A stretch of 64,000 nt of DNA from Topomyia yanbarensis (Eukaryota > Arthropoda > Insecta > Diptera > Culicidae): contig NC_080672.1 in assembly GCF_030247195.1 (NCBI RefSeq), positions 89,166,113-89,230,112 of the forward strand. The letters run 5' to 3'. The position numbers and the translations under genes are program-made. The notes under the pieces are model-generated. The model searched no databases, had not been told where the DNA came from, and saw nothing but the letters and a program-made list of their open reading frames with translations. Positions within the stretch are counted from its first letter, which is position 1, and each line of letters begins with the position of its first letter. Shown piece after piece: positions 10,770 through 22,987 of the stretch.

Positions 10770-13700
10770 ATGATTGAAACGGAACATAGATGTTATAGCA
10801 GCGACCTTTCCCGGTCAGGTAAAGCTAAGGAGGGTATATGTCCTCCCGAAGCTATTCGAGATACTGCGCGCCCTAAATTTGGTCTACAATTGCAGCTTGC
10901 CAACGAACGAAATCAGCTTGACTCCATCACCGACTCCCATCTGTTTGCCATGGAACTTGGATGTTATGGCGGAGACCTTTCCCGGTCAGGTAAAGCTAAA
11001 GAGGGTATATGTCCTCCCGAAGCTACTCGAGATACTGCGCACCCTGAGTTTGATCCACCATTGCAGCCTGCCAACATACGTAATCAGGTCAACTCCGTCA
11101 CCGACACCCACCCGCCTACCACAGAACTTGAAGGACACGACATCAACCTTTTCCGGTCAGATAACAACGCTCTAAACAAGTCAGACCAACTCGAAGGACA
11201 TGGAATTCCTGTATCCGTTTCCTCAGGTAAATACAATGAATGTATATGTCCTTCCGAAGTAGGACATACAGATGCTGCCCCCGTTGAAAGCCCACCCCAT
11301 TTACAGGCATTTGCTTCCACAATCACTCGATCTACCACCGTTCAACCGTCAGGAGAAAACTTGCAGGGACATCTTAAAATCTACTATCAGAACGTGAGAG
11401 GGCTACGCAAAAAAGTTGATGAGCTGTTCGTCGCTGCTTCGGATGTTGATCATGATGTTATAGTTCTGACCGAAACGTGGCTGAATGATCAAATCAACTC
11501 GCTCCAATTATTTGGCTCAAGGTACTCTGTATATCGTAACGATCGCGATCCTAATAGTGCAGGGAAGAAACGTGGTGGTGGTGTGCTCATTGCAGTTTCC
11601 AACCGACTCTCATCCAAACACAAAAATGACACTCACAATCTCGAACAACTCTGGGTAAATATCCGTGGCCCCTATACTAATCTCTGTGTGGGTGTTGCAT
11701 ATATTCCCCCCGATTCCGCAAGTGATGTAGCAATTATTCAGAAGCACATAGACTCCGCACTTGACATTGCAACTTCCATTGAACCCAACACGGCACATCT
11801 ACTATTTGGTTATAACAACCAGCCTGGACTTCTTTGGAAGAGCACTCCTTCCGGGTATGCTTTCCCAGACCCTTCTGAATCAACCTTTTCGAGGGCGAGT
11901 ACTATCCTACCGGACGGAATGTCTGTACTGAACATGCGACAAATGTCTACAGTGAATAATAGGCGAAATCGAATTCTGGACCTCCTGTTTATAAATGAAG
12001 AAGCTTCAATGAACTGCACCGTATCAGAGGCACTTGAGCCTTTAGTTGCTGTAGACGCACATCATCCTCCACTTCTGGTAACGCAGATTTGTCCGCAGCT
12101 GGTTCTCTATGACGAGATGGAGGATGTCAGGGAGTTCAACTTTTCGAAGACTGACTTCTCTAGGCTTCATAACTCACTACAAACAATCGACTGGGAGACT
12201 TTCTTGAATTTCGCGATCGATGTAGATGCTGCCGTAGAAAAACTCTCACTGGTGTTAAAACAGCTTTTCAGTATACATGTGCCTGCACCTCGTCCCCGAT
12301 CAAAACCAGCATGGTCCAACAACCGGCTACGTAAACTGAAAAGATTGCGAGCTGCTGCGCTTCGACATTACACTATTCGAAGAAACCCAATCACAAAAAG
12401 GGAGTTCACGATAGCCAGTAACAGCTACAAAACATATAACCGCTTTCTCTACTCAAGACACGTAGCACAAACCCAATCGAACCTAAAACGAAACCCAAAA
12501 CAGTTTTGGTCCTTTGTAAATGGGAAACGTAAAGAAAATGGGCTTCCTTCCAGTATGTTCCTCGCAGGTGAAACGTCCAATACTCCCAGCGGTATCTGTA
12601 ATTTGTTCGCAAAACATTTCGCGAGTGTGTTTAAAAATGAATCGGCTAGCTCAACTCAGGTGGACTGTGGCCTTCAAGATGTCCCTCGCGATGTAATCAA
12701 TTTTGGAAACATTCAATTTACTGACGAAGACATTATGGCTGCCATAAGCAAGTTAAAGTCCTCTACATCGGTGGGGCCAGATGGGATTCCTTCCATTATA
12801 CTGAAAAAATGCGCAAGCGCATTGTGTACACCGTTCCGACTAATCTTCAACCAATCACTGTCGCAATCAGTGTTTCCCGTGGGTTGGAAAAAATCAGTAA
12901 TGTTTCCCGTTTTTAAAAAAAGTGACAAGCAAAATGTTGCGAACTATCGTGGTATAACCTCGCTCTGCGCTGGATCAAAGTTGTTTGAGATCCTAGTAGG
13001 AAATATGCTCTTTCGTGAGACCAAAGCATACATATCGAAGGACCAACATGGTTTTTTTGCAGGCAGGTCAACAACCACCAATCTAGCCCAATTTACATCG
13101 TACTGTATTAAAAACATCGAAGATGGATCACAAGTAGACACTATATACACTGATCTTAAAGCTGCCTTTTATCATGTAGACCACTCTGTTCTTCTGGCAA
13201 AGATCGAGCGACTGGGTGCTCCATCAAATTTTACAGGATGGCTTAAATCATATCTCGTAGATCGTTCTCTGTCTGTGAAATTAGGAAGTAACGTGTCATA
13301 TAGCTTCATAAACTTGTCGGGTGTACCTCAAGGGAGCAATCTCGGACCGTTGCTTTTTTCTTTATTCTTCAACGACGTCTGCTATGTTATACCCCCAGGG
13401 TGTAAACTCATATATGCTGATGATCTCAAACTCTTTCTCATTGTGCGGTCAATAGAGGACTGCATCGAACTTAAGCGACATCTAGATGCTTTCTGTAACT
13501 GGTGTAATCGCAACTTGTTGGCTCTCAGTGTGTCCAAATGCTCTATAATATCTTTCACGCGCAGAAAAATCCAATTCTCTGGAGCTACAACATCGCCGGC
13601 CAATTGCTAGAGAGAGTGTCAGTTATTAGAGACCTTGGTGTACTCCTGGACTCGCAACTAACATTCAGAAACCATTACTCTCACGTTATAGCACAGGGAA

Positions 13701-14339
13701 ATAGAAACCTTGGCTTCATTATAAGAATCGCCAACGAGTTTACTGATCCATATTGTCTGCGGGCATTGTATTTTTCACTTGTTCGGTCTGTCCTGGAAGC
13801 TTCCGCAGCCATTTGGTGTCCTTATACGAGCATTTGGACTAACAGAATTGAAGCAGTACAAGCAAGATTCCTCCGCTTTGCTCTTAGAACTTTGCCGTGG
13901 CGTAACCCAACAGAGCTACCACTATACATTGATCGCTGTCGTCTGCTCGATATGGAAACTCTGGCAAAAAGGCGAAATACATCCAGAGCGATATTTGTTG
14001 GGAAAATATTGACTGGCCAGTCAATATTTTCCCAACAAATATCGCTCTGGATGTATTTCGCCTTTTTGCCAGAGTTTCCATATCGAGCAGACGACAGCGA
14101 TCAATGTATAGTGGTAGCTCTGTTGGGATGCCCCAGATATTCTCTCACAAATCAACATTAACGTACCCCCCAGAAACCTTAGATCACGCAACATTTTAAG
14201 ACTAGACTTTCAGCGCACCGAGTACGGTCAGAACGAACCCATAAGGGCGATGTGTAATGTTTTCAATAGTGTGTATGACCATTTCGATTTTTATGTTTCT
14301 AGTGATGTTTTCAAGAATACACTTAGGAGATTGACTTAG
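10770..14339 (+). pseudogene. LINE ORF2: endonuclease and reverse transcriptase, frameshifted
   Basis: The main frame runs 946 codons to 13610 and continues one frame over. An N-terminal extension of about 205 residues contains a 57-residue tandem repeat (LSRSGKAKEGICPPEA twice, with a weaker third copy). The endonuclease follows: YYQNVRGLRKK, VLTETWLND, GGGVLIAVSN, LLFGYNNQPGLLW, VDAHHPPLLV. The usual GDYN aspartate of this domain reads GYNN. RT motifs are SVGPDGIP, TDLKAAFYHVDHS (the usual AFD is AFY), GVPQGSNLGP and YADD, all intact apart from that change. One base lost in the A-run at about 13564-13568 shifts the frame. The thumb and C-terminus (NVPPRNLRSR ... SVYDHFDFYVSSD) resume after the palindrome and end at 14339. 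Confidence 0.88.
13906..14127. repeat. Perfect 222-bp palindrome inside LINE ORF2
   Basis: The two 111-bp arms are exact reverse complements with no spacer. The centre lies between 14016 and 14017 in the string gactggccagtc. The left arm is normal LINE sequence encoding the segment from PTELPLYIDRC to GKILTGQ. The right arm is its inverted copy, after which the LINE resumes with DAPDILSQ. Nothing else in the element is that pristine, so the fold-back is recent or is an artefact of sequencing or assembly. Confidence 0.95.
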
Positions 14340-14730
14340 CTTATAAGATTGTGTGAAAATATTTCTGTAATGTTATTGAAATGCTGTATACCTTGTATGT
14401 AATTTTGTTAATTTGTAATGTCAGTTCATTGTTATTGTAGGAAAAACATGCGAAAAGATTATGGGTTTTTACGCGCATTCGAGGTCTGCTTCTGAAGTGA
14501 ACCTTGAAATGGGCTTTTCCCATACAACAACATTAAATTTCATGTAGGCCAACATGGGTCAGATGAAAAATGGAAATAAATAAATAAATAAATTACTACA
14601 CTAGTTTCCAAAAAAATAAAGTTGTGAGAAAAAATCTTTTCCAAAATCATTTTAGGTGGTTGAACACGAAAACAATATTAACTCTGTTTGCAAAGCATTT
14701 TAGCAAGATGTTCGAAAAATAGTTTTGACT

Positions 14731-15203
14731 ACGTTTTTGTTTTCGATATGGGGGTGCATTTTGCAAATTCTACAAAAATGTTATGTAACGAAAAGTGGTT
14801 CAATTTTAAACGCATATAATTCAGCCATCACACGATAAATTTTCAATTTTTTTTGCGCATATAGCCCCGAAATACTTTTAGGAATAAATTCCAATAGATT
14901 TGATATCATGGCACTGAAAATTACACTAGTTTCCAAAAAAAAAAAAATAATGTAAAATAATGTACAACCTAGGCGAAATATCGCGCATTTACACACAGAA
15001 GATAACGCTTCCCAAGTCCGGCACGACAGATTTGTGTGCCTAGCGCGCTTCGCTTCTATGAATGACGACATCATCGACTATTTTAAGAACGGATTTAGCC
15101 AAACAAGTTTAGTTACCTGTTGAACGGCAGGCGGAGCAGATCACTGCGCTGTGTGTTTTCACAGCCAGTGTAGCTAAGTTAGAAGTCCGTTACACTGGCT
15201 GTG
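14731..15203 (+). repeat. Interspersed repeat R, copy 1, with hairpin
   Basis: This block matches 37893-38332 over most of its length. Shared landmarks are 'ttcgatatgggggtgca', 'aacgcatataattcagccat', 'aaatatcgcgcattt', 'ttcccaagtccg' and 'cctgttgaacggcaggcgga'. Both copies are on the plus strand and noncoding. Here the copy continues into a hairpin with perfect 13-bp arms, cacagccagtgta at 15160-15172 and tacactggctgtg at 15191-15203. The other copy is cut off between the arms by a hairpin/CA-tail repeat. The family is unknown to me. Confidence 0.7.
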
Positions 15204-15501
15204 GAAGTACGCTACCCAGTGCCGTCCAACACGCAATTGAGCTTGTACGTTCCAACACTATACTTTCTTTTGTATTGTTCTCGTTTCCAGCACACTTTTA
15301 TGAATAATCTCGAACACAATTTTCCGTACACAAAATCGCTTGTACATTCGAGCTCCATTTGCAAACATGGTTAACATAGTGTCGTGGTACTAGTTTTCTC
15401 TTTTGCTCTACCCATCATCGTCAGCGTTAACTCATTTTACTTTGTGCGCTTGGGTTCAGTGTTTGAGGCGAATGTGTAGGTAGGTATATTTAATTTGTTA
15501 G

Positions 15502-15717
15502 CAGAGTTACCATATTCACAGATTTTTTTTCACAATTCTTGATCACAGATTCGTTTTCACAGATGGCAGGTTTTTGGCATTTTGATGAAAATTTCACAGA
15601 TTTTTGGAAATATTGTAATTTTTCGGAAATTTATCACAGATTTTTTCCTGTTTCAGTAATCACAGATGATAAAAATATATTTTTAACCCAAACACAGATT
15701 TCAATGTGGCATCCCTG
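15502..15717. mobile_element. hAT-like MITE with CACAGATTT word array
   Basis: A 216-bp element with ends CAGAGTTACCATATT (left) and CAGGGATGCCACATT (right, inward), 11 of 15 positions matching. It is flanked by tttgttag at 15494-15501 and cttgttag at 15718-15725, an 8-bp duplication with one mismatch. CAGRG ends and 8-bp duplications are hAT features. Inside, 'cacaga(t)n' occurs at least seven times in both halves. It has no coding capacity. Confidence 0.75.
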
Positions 15718-15921
15718 CTTGTTAGTGGTTGCATGCGTGACCTACATGATAGCAATCTGTGCTTTTGTTGGGTAAAGACGAAAACTTTCTTAGCAACAAA
15801 TTTACGTGGATCGATGGAAAGCACAACGAAATTTTGATCAATTCATTGATTCATTTCCACTTCACGTGATTCATTTCCACTCAGTCTATCGTATTTTGAA
15901 TCTGCTAATAGGTACATACTA

Positions 15922-16018
15922 CCCTTGTAACAATTAAGGTTTTATGGTAGTTTTATAGCCACTGATAAAACTTAGATTGCACTTGTAGCATGCTATAAAA
16001 CTTCAATTGTTGCTTGGG
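15922..16018. mobile_element. Small MITE with CCCAAGCAACA-type ends
   Basis: A 97-bp inverted-repeat element. The left end, CCCTTGTAACAATTAAGG, and the right end read inward, CCCAAGCAACAATTGAAG, match at most positions, and both continue into a TTTTAT-rich interior. The right end resembles the ends of the large element at 60282-61916 (CCAAGTAACA), so it is probably a short deletion derivative of that family. No clear target duplication is seen. Confidence 0.55.
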
Positions 16019-16599
16019 ATGTAAGCTATGTATACCTAGCCTATTTATGATTTAATGCACTGCCACTCGAAAAACCTTTGCAAAAACGCATCTAAGTCCA
16101 TATATAAAATTCTTTTCGATTCTTGTATGTTTATAGTTTCGATATATGATTAAGATCACTGCATTCGCTCCATTTGTATGTGTACTTTAAGAAAGTTACA
16201 ATAATGGCAAAATATAACTAGAAAGCATGGTCTATACATGAAATGGATCGGATTGGATTTTTCTTCACCGGTCCGGGTTTTTTACCACACACAATCGAAA
16301 AGTGTTTACAATTTTTAAAATCTGATCTTGTGCTATAAATATATAGTTCCAGATATTAGTTCGGTTACGGTTTTCTGTCATAGTCATTAAAAGTTAACTG
16401 ATGCATACAGATGCAATTTTTTTTTTTTTGAGTTGTTCTGTTAAAGCTGTAGATCTTGGTTCTCGGAAAAAGGTCAGAATTGCTCACTACAATTGCTGAC
16501 GAGACGGTAAATGTAATCCACTGAAACACTGCTTAAAGCCAATTGCAGCAGGCCGTGTTTCTGATTGTGATATTTAATGTACGGTTCAGATGTGCGGGC

Positions 16600-17334
16600 G
16601 CAGATGTGTGTAGATGATCCCGATTGCATTCGTCTTTGTGTATCAACGCGAAGGACTCGAGCGTTTGTATGATGACGTGTTCGATCGCGTGGGGGTTTTA
16701 ATGTCGCGTGTCCTAGCATGTATGTAACTACGCGTGTATAAATTTGTATTGTAACCATGTGGCCATTATCAAATTCGCGTGTCTTCTGGAATGATTCTGC
16801 GGACCGCGAATCTGGATCATAATTTAGACGATTTAGAAGAGGGTGAGTTCACCCATTTTACTGGAGATTCCGATCATGTCACCATAGAACGAATTGTTTA
16901 GTGCATACTTTTCCTTTTTTATTAATTTGGACCAATTGAAGGCCTGTAGGCTGCTAGGATCGATGGTATTGACTCTCAGATGTGACCGATTTTTGATTGC
17001 GTGAACACTGGTGTACGTTCTCGCTTGAGACCGCGTTTTTAAGTTGTGCTAAACCATGCACACAATCATTGGGGCGTTTTCATGATTACGAGAATACGAT
17101 TCTAGGTGTGTGATAATGATCGCAAAGAATTCGAGCTAGTGCATTTTAACGTGTTTGATCGCGTGGGCGTCATGTGTGTAACATCGATTGTATGACCGTG
17201 TTGTCATTTGCGGGCCGCAAATCTGTTGTTAGATTTTGAGTGTACTACTAAGATGTTTGAACTAAAGGCATGGACCTAGGCTGTTAGGACCGACGATAGA
17301 GACTTCCGGATGTGACCGATTCAGGTTCACGTGG
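16600..17334. repeat. Degenerate GCGTGGGC / GATGTGACCGATT array, left part
   Basis: Related strings recur: 'atcgcgtgggggtttt' near 16684 and 'gatcgcgtgggcgtcatg' near 17158; 'cctagcatgtatgtaac' near 16711. A longer pair, 'taggctgctaggatcgatgg' to 'gatgtgaccgatt' at 16947-16991, matches 'taggctgttaggaccgacga' to 'gatgtgaccgatt' at 17276-17320, about 330 bp apart. This looks like an old, strongly diverged tandem array. It continues beyond the hAT-like insertion at 17343-18929. Confidence 0.5.
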
Positions 17335-17342
17335 GAAAGGGT

Positions 17343-18929
<1,587 letters not shown>

Positions 18930-18937
18930 GAAAGGGT

Positions 18938-19972
18938 GCTGCGCTATTATAATCGCACTTGAGACGGTGTTTATAAATTCGTAATTGCTAGCATATTCAC
19001 TTGATCTTAAACGTTTCTATCTATGCGAGGTGGAAGGCGTAGGTGTGCGCAGATGATCGTGATGACACAGTCGCGTGCGTGATCTGATACGTCTAATCGT
19101 GAAAGTACGATTATTCTATGTTAACGCGATTAATCGCGTGGGCGGTTTGAGGTCACGTATGCTAGCGTGTTTTTTTTATTAACGTGACTTTAAATTTTAA
19201 TTCATTCGTCACGCATGCTAGCGTGTGTATAACTTCGAGTGTTTGAATACGTATATATTGTCGAGAAGCCGTTTGTATATTCACGTGGGCTTTGGATTAT
19301 TCGCACATGTCATCATTCTGATGTTTAACTTTGAATGTGTGCTTCACTGCCCATAAAAGCATAAGAGTCCCATATGGATTTTTGTCCAAATTGAGTTATC
19401 TGTTGGATTGTATTCTGTATCACAACTGAATTACAATGCTCAAATAAAATAACCTGGTTTGTTTAGAAAATATCGAAAACAATACCAAAACTTGGTTGTC
19501 CCTTCCATAGGGCTCAATGAAAATGTAAATCTTGAAGAGCGTTTTTATCGGCTTGCTGTTTTTCTATATGGGACTCTTATGCTTTATGGGCAGTTCGTAT
19601 GAAGGAATAAAGTGAGCTCCCCCATCTCATAAGAGTTTTCAATTATGGCACCCTGACACTTATTGCCTAGGGTATAAAGAAGCTCCGTTTAAGGGTGAGA
19701 GTTCCCGGAAGAGAATGATTATGATCGCACGAGAGTTGGCGTATGCGTTTATAAATTCATAAGTGCTACGACGTTGACATAATCACCGGGACGTATATAG
19801 GATTACGATATTGTGGGCGTAGGAATACGTGAGTGATCGCATTTACGGTTTGTATTATTGTGAATGATTCGAGCGTCTGTATATTATTGTGGGCGTTCTT
19901 TTTATCGTGTGGGCTTTGGGTGTCGTGTATGCTAGCATGTTTGTAATTTCAGTGTATATTAATGCGTGCCTA
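18938..19972. repeat. Degenerate GCGTGGGC / TATGCTAGCGTGT array, right part
   Basis: This is the continuation of the diverged array from 16600-17334. Recurrent strings include 'taatcgcgtgggcggttt' near 19131, 'cacgtatgctagcgtgtt' near 19154, 'cacgcatgctagcgtgtg' near 19210, 'cacgtgggctttggatt' near 19283 and 'cgtgtgggctttgggtgtcg' followed by 'tatgctagcatgt' near 19906-19940. An inverted-repeat element at 19346-19594 is inserted in it. No coding frame. Confidence 0.5.
19346..19594. mobile_element. MITE with ACTGCCCATAAA ends
   Basis: The left end reads ACTGCCCATAAAAGCATAAG then AGTCCCATAT; the right end, inward, reads ACTGCCCATAAAGCATAAGA then GTCCCATAT. The roughly 30-bp terminal repeats differ only by one A in a run. 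The 249-bp element is noncoding. I could not define a target duplication, so the superfamily stays open. Confidence 0.75.
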
Positions 19973-21149
19973 CACTGATAGAATATAATCGTAAATCGCT
20001 ATGCATTAGTTTCGTACAGATATTTTCATAAAATATACGAATTTTTCGTACATATAATGAATCATTCGTAGTTCTATTGAAACACATTTATTTTTTATTA
20101 CGAGTTTTTCGTGAACACCACGAAACGACTTTCGTTGGCTTATTACGAAACAGCTTCGTTCGGCAAACGAATTGTTCGCTGCTATATACGAATATCTTTA
20201 TAATATTTACGAGTACCATTCGTCGAACCGTCAACGTCAAGAGAGCTTCAATATGGAGTCATTGTTGCTATACGTCATATAATTGTTGATGATCACGACG
20301 GTCTCGGTCTGACTATTTAGTAGCCGTATCCATGTCCGCCGGTTTCAGGAAGATTTTCCAAACCTCTTCCGCTTCTAGTTGGTCCAGAATCTGCAGCAGT
20401 ACGGATTCAGTTGAGCCATCGCAGCCATGCTCGATGGTTTTGTATGAATAATTTTCAGTTTTTCTCTGCCGGAGCAATGTCAAAAGAATATGCTATTAAA
20501 TACGAAAACTTTTCTAAGATTAACGAAATGATTTCGTTCATCTTAGAAAAGTTCGAAGTCGTTCGTAATATATACAAACATTTATTGAAATAAACGAATG
20601 ATTTCATTTCATTCACGAAAAATAATGTCGTTATCAACGATAACATTCGTGCCATGTTCTCTAGATAAGTAAAATTTACTTAAACTTTTGTTCATCAAAC
20701 GTCCATTTCTTTACACCACAATAAAATCGATTTGGCCACATCGATTTTTTTGAATAAAAAAATATCGATGTTGTCAAACATCGATCCCAAAAGATCGACT
20801 GAAAACAATAAGAGGATAATAAATACGAACACTTTTCTAAAATAAACGAAATTAATTCGTGCGACCAACGAAATCGTTCGTAATATACACACACGTTTTT
20901 AAAAATAAACAAAACATTTCGTTTCATTCACGAAAAATAATGTCGTTATCAACGATAACATTCGTGCAGTATACATTAAACGTGTAAAATTTACGAAAGA
21001 TTTCATTCACCAAGCGGCAATTCTTGTTCATGAAATGAACGAAACCTACTATTTAGAATGCACGAAAATACTTCGTTGCAGAGAACGACGAATGAATTCG
21101 TGTATTGTATGATCGATTTCATTATATTTACGAATTTATATTATCAGTG
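19973..21149. mobile_element. ACGAA/TTCGT-rich inverted-repeat element
   Basis: Ends are CACTGATAGAATATAATCG on the left and CACTGATAATATAAATTCG on the right (inward), flanked by TA on both sides (19971-19972 and 21150-21151), as for Tc1/mariner-type insertion. The interior contains dozens of ACGAA or TTCGT words. A module of about 160 bp (about 20498-20661) is repeated at about 20820-20977, sharing 'cacgaaaaataatgtcgtta' and 'tcaacgataacattcgtgc'. A perfect hairpin (aacttttctaagat and its complement) spans about 20507-20554. No transposase is encoded. Confidence 0.65.
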
Positions 21150-21399
21150 TATGGACGTGTAGTCGTTTGCATATTCGTGTGTGCTTCTGAGTATTGCCGA
21201 GAAAGAAACACCAAAGAGAACAACACATTAATTCGACATTAATTCAGTAAAGGTTGGATGGACTTACGACTCGTATGCTATCATATATTACAGAAAGCCA
21301 TTAGACATTGTGATAATCATGCGCAGACCGGGAAAAGTTTAAATAGGAGGAGAGAAAGGCAAAAACAAATAACACAAAAAGGACAAAAAGAAAAATAGT

Positions 21400-22395
21400 G
21401 CTCCGACCAGTAGTAATATCGGATCAATAACTGATTAATGTCGTGGCATAGTAGGGTTGATGTTGGACCAATCTAATCAGTGGTGTACCAATATCGAAAA
21501 AATGTGAGTTTATATCAGAAAAATTATCAACGTTGAACGAATATTGGACTAGTTTTGGGCCAATGTCGGACCAATATCGGACTGAATGTTGGGTCAATAA
21601 CTGATCAAGATTTCTGATTGACCCTCAGCTGCCTAACCCCGCCTTTTGGCGGGTTACGGGAAAATCGCTATAGAATGTTCAAAACACGATTGTATGTTGT
21701 CACCACTATGAAAACTTCTTGCCATACATTGCCATTAATTATACAAATTCATTGTTTGCATTTTGAAATAACTATGCCGAATACATTCAATGTTGAAAGT
21801 TGAAAATTTGAGAAAAACGAGAAAAAAACTATTTTGTGTATGGTAGTGCAATTTAGTCAAAAAGTATTCATCGTTTTTTTTTTTAATTTTTGGAGAAAAT
21901 TAAAAAAATATTTTTAAGTTGTTACCTTGTAGTACTCCTCTGTAGCTGTGAAATTGTGTTGTAAACCCGTGAAATGGCCATGTTGGACATTGTTATGAAA
22001 GTTAAATGAAAAATCCGTAGCTTTCGTGAGCTGGCAATATATTTTTCGGCATTCTCATTACGAAAACAATCTACAATAGCTTTTCTAAGCAAAACAAAAA
22101 TTTGGGTAGCAGAGGATTAATCAAGACCCGACGTCGAATAAATAACGAGCCAATACCATCGTTCCAATAAGGTTAAACCAACGCCTGATCAATATCGGAC
22201 CAATATTAATCCAATATTGACTCAAAACATCCCAATGTCAGTCCAATGCTGGACTCATTCTGGACCAGTATCGGACTAATGTTGGACACACGTTGTTCAA
22301 ATGTTAAACAAACGTTGGACAAATGTTGAACAAATGTTGGACAAATGATGAACAAACCTCGAACCTATATTATTCCAATACCGGAAGTAATGTTT
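21400..22395. repeat. CCAATATCGGAC / TGTTGGAC word-repeat region
   Basis: Short related words such as 'ggaccaatatcggac', 'aatgttggac' and 'caatattggac' recur in two blocks, about 21450-21605 and 22125-22390. The right block ends in near-perfect repeats of 'aaatgttggacaaatgttg'. The blocks look like the two halves of one word-rich element or array split by the insertion at 21624-22114. It is noncoding. Confidence 0.5.
21624..22114. mobile_element. Putative inverted-repeat insertion splitting the word array
   Basis: Left end CTCAGCTGCCTAACCCC and right end, inward, CTCTGCTACCCAAATTT are partly complementary. Flanking strings gattgacc and gattaatc agree at 6 of 8 positions, a possible old target duplication. 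The left end is followed by a small GC hairpin, cccgccttttggcggg. The call is tentative. Confidence 0.35.
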
Positions 22396-22835
22396 GTTCA
22401 GGCTCATTAAAAGTAATTAGTGATATCAAATAAACAGTGGCTAACAAGATAGCTACAAGTTTGAAATACCAGCTCGGCAGCCCAAGTAATCATAAGCATT
22501 AAACTATTGCGCTATATTGGTTATAAATTGGAACTAATATTGCACAAAACCCTCCTTCGGTACTTACAGTGCAATCGAGATCTATATTAGCATTATAAAT
22601 GCATAAAAGCACAGACCAAATGTGACAGTAGTGGAAACTCTAAGTACGTATATGAAGCTGATATGAAGCTGATTTAACGCATACAAGCCTTGAGAATCTT
22701 TAAAACTTGCATGATTTACAATTATACTTTTGGTGCTATTATAGAGCGAATATGAAGTCAATATAAAGCTAATGTGATGCTGTCGTATTATTCGCTATGC
22801 TTCTCCTCTTAAGTAACATATTCGTTTTTTTCTTC

Positions 22836-22987
22836 TTATAACGATTATAGTTATTTTAACCTAAGGGTCATTCGCCTCGTTTCTCAGAGCTAGAAAAATC
22901 TCTAACACTATGTGCGGGGTTGGGAATCGAACTCAGGTGAGATGCGTACAAGGCAATCCATTTACTAACTACGCTATGCCCGCCCCG
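22836..22987 (-). mobile_element. tRNA-derived SINE, Feilai-like, copy 2
   Basis: The minus strand reads a GGGCGGGCATAGCGTAGTT head with the A box, a B box within 'gagttcgattcccaacc', then the shared 'cgcacatagtgttagagatt' body and 'gcgaatgaccc' segment, ending in an AT-rich tail. It matches the copies at 525-689 and 28155-28313. I did not find a clear target duplication. Confidence 0.8.

Larger units (their letters stand above)
10390..14592 (+). mobile_element. CR1/T1-like LINE, nearly full length ORF2
   Basis: A plus-strand non-LTR retrotransposon: the end of ORF1 with zinc knuckles, ORF2 with endonuclease and reverse transcriptase, about 230 bp of 3' UTR and a tail of TAAA/AAAT repeats (14572-14592). 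The YYQNVRGL start of the endonuclease and the overall RT are those of the CR1/jockey side of the LINE tree (T1-like), with no RNase H. It carries one frameshift, a fold-back palindrome and a damaged endonuclease motif, so it is dead, but it is the best-preserved LINE here. A second, more decayed copy of the same type is at 49656-52165. Confidence 0.85.

Noticed and set aside
13884..14081. Minus-strand frame similar to the LINE thumb
   Set aside because: It is the mirror image produced by the 222-bp palindrome, not a second gene.
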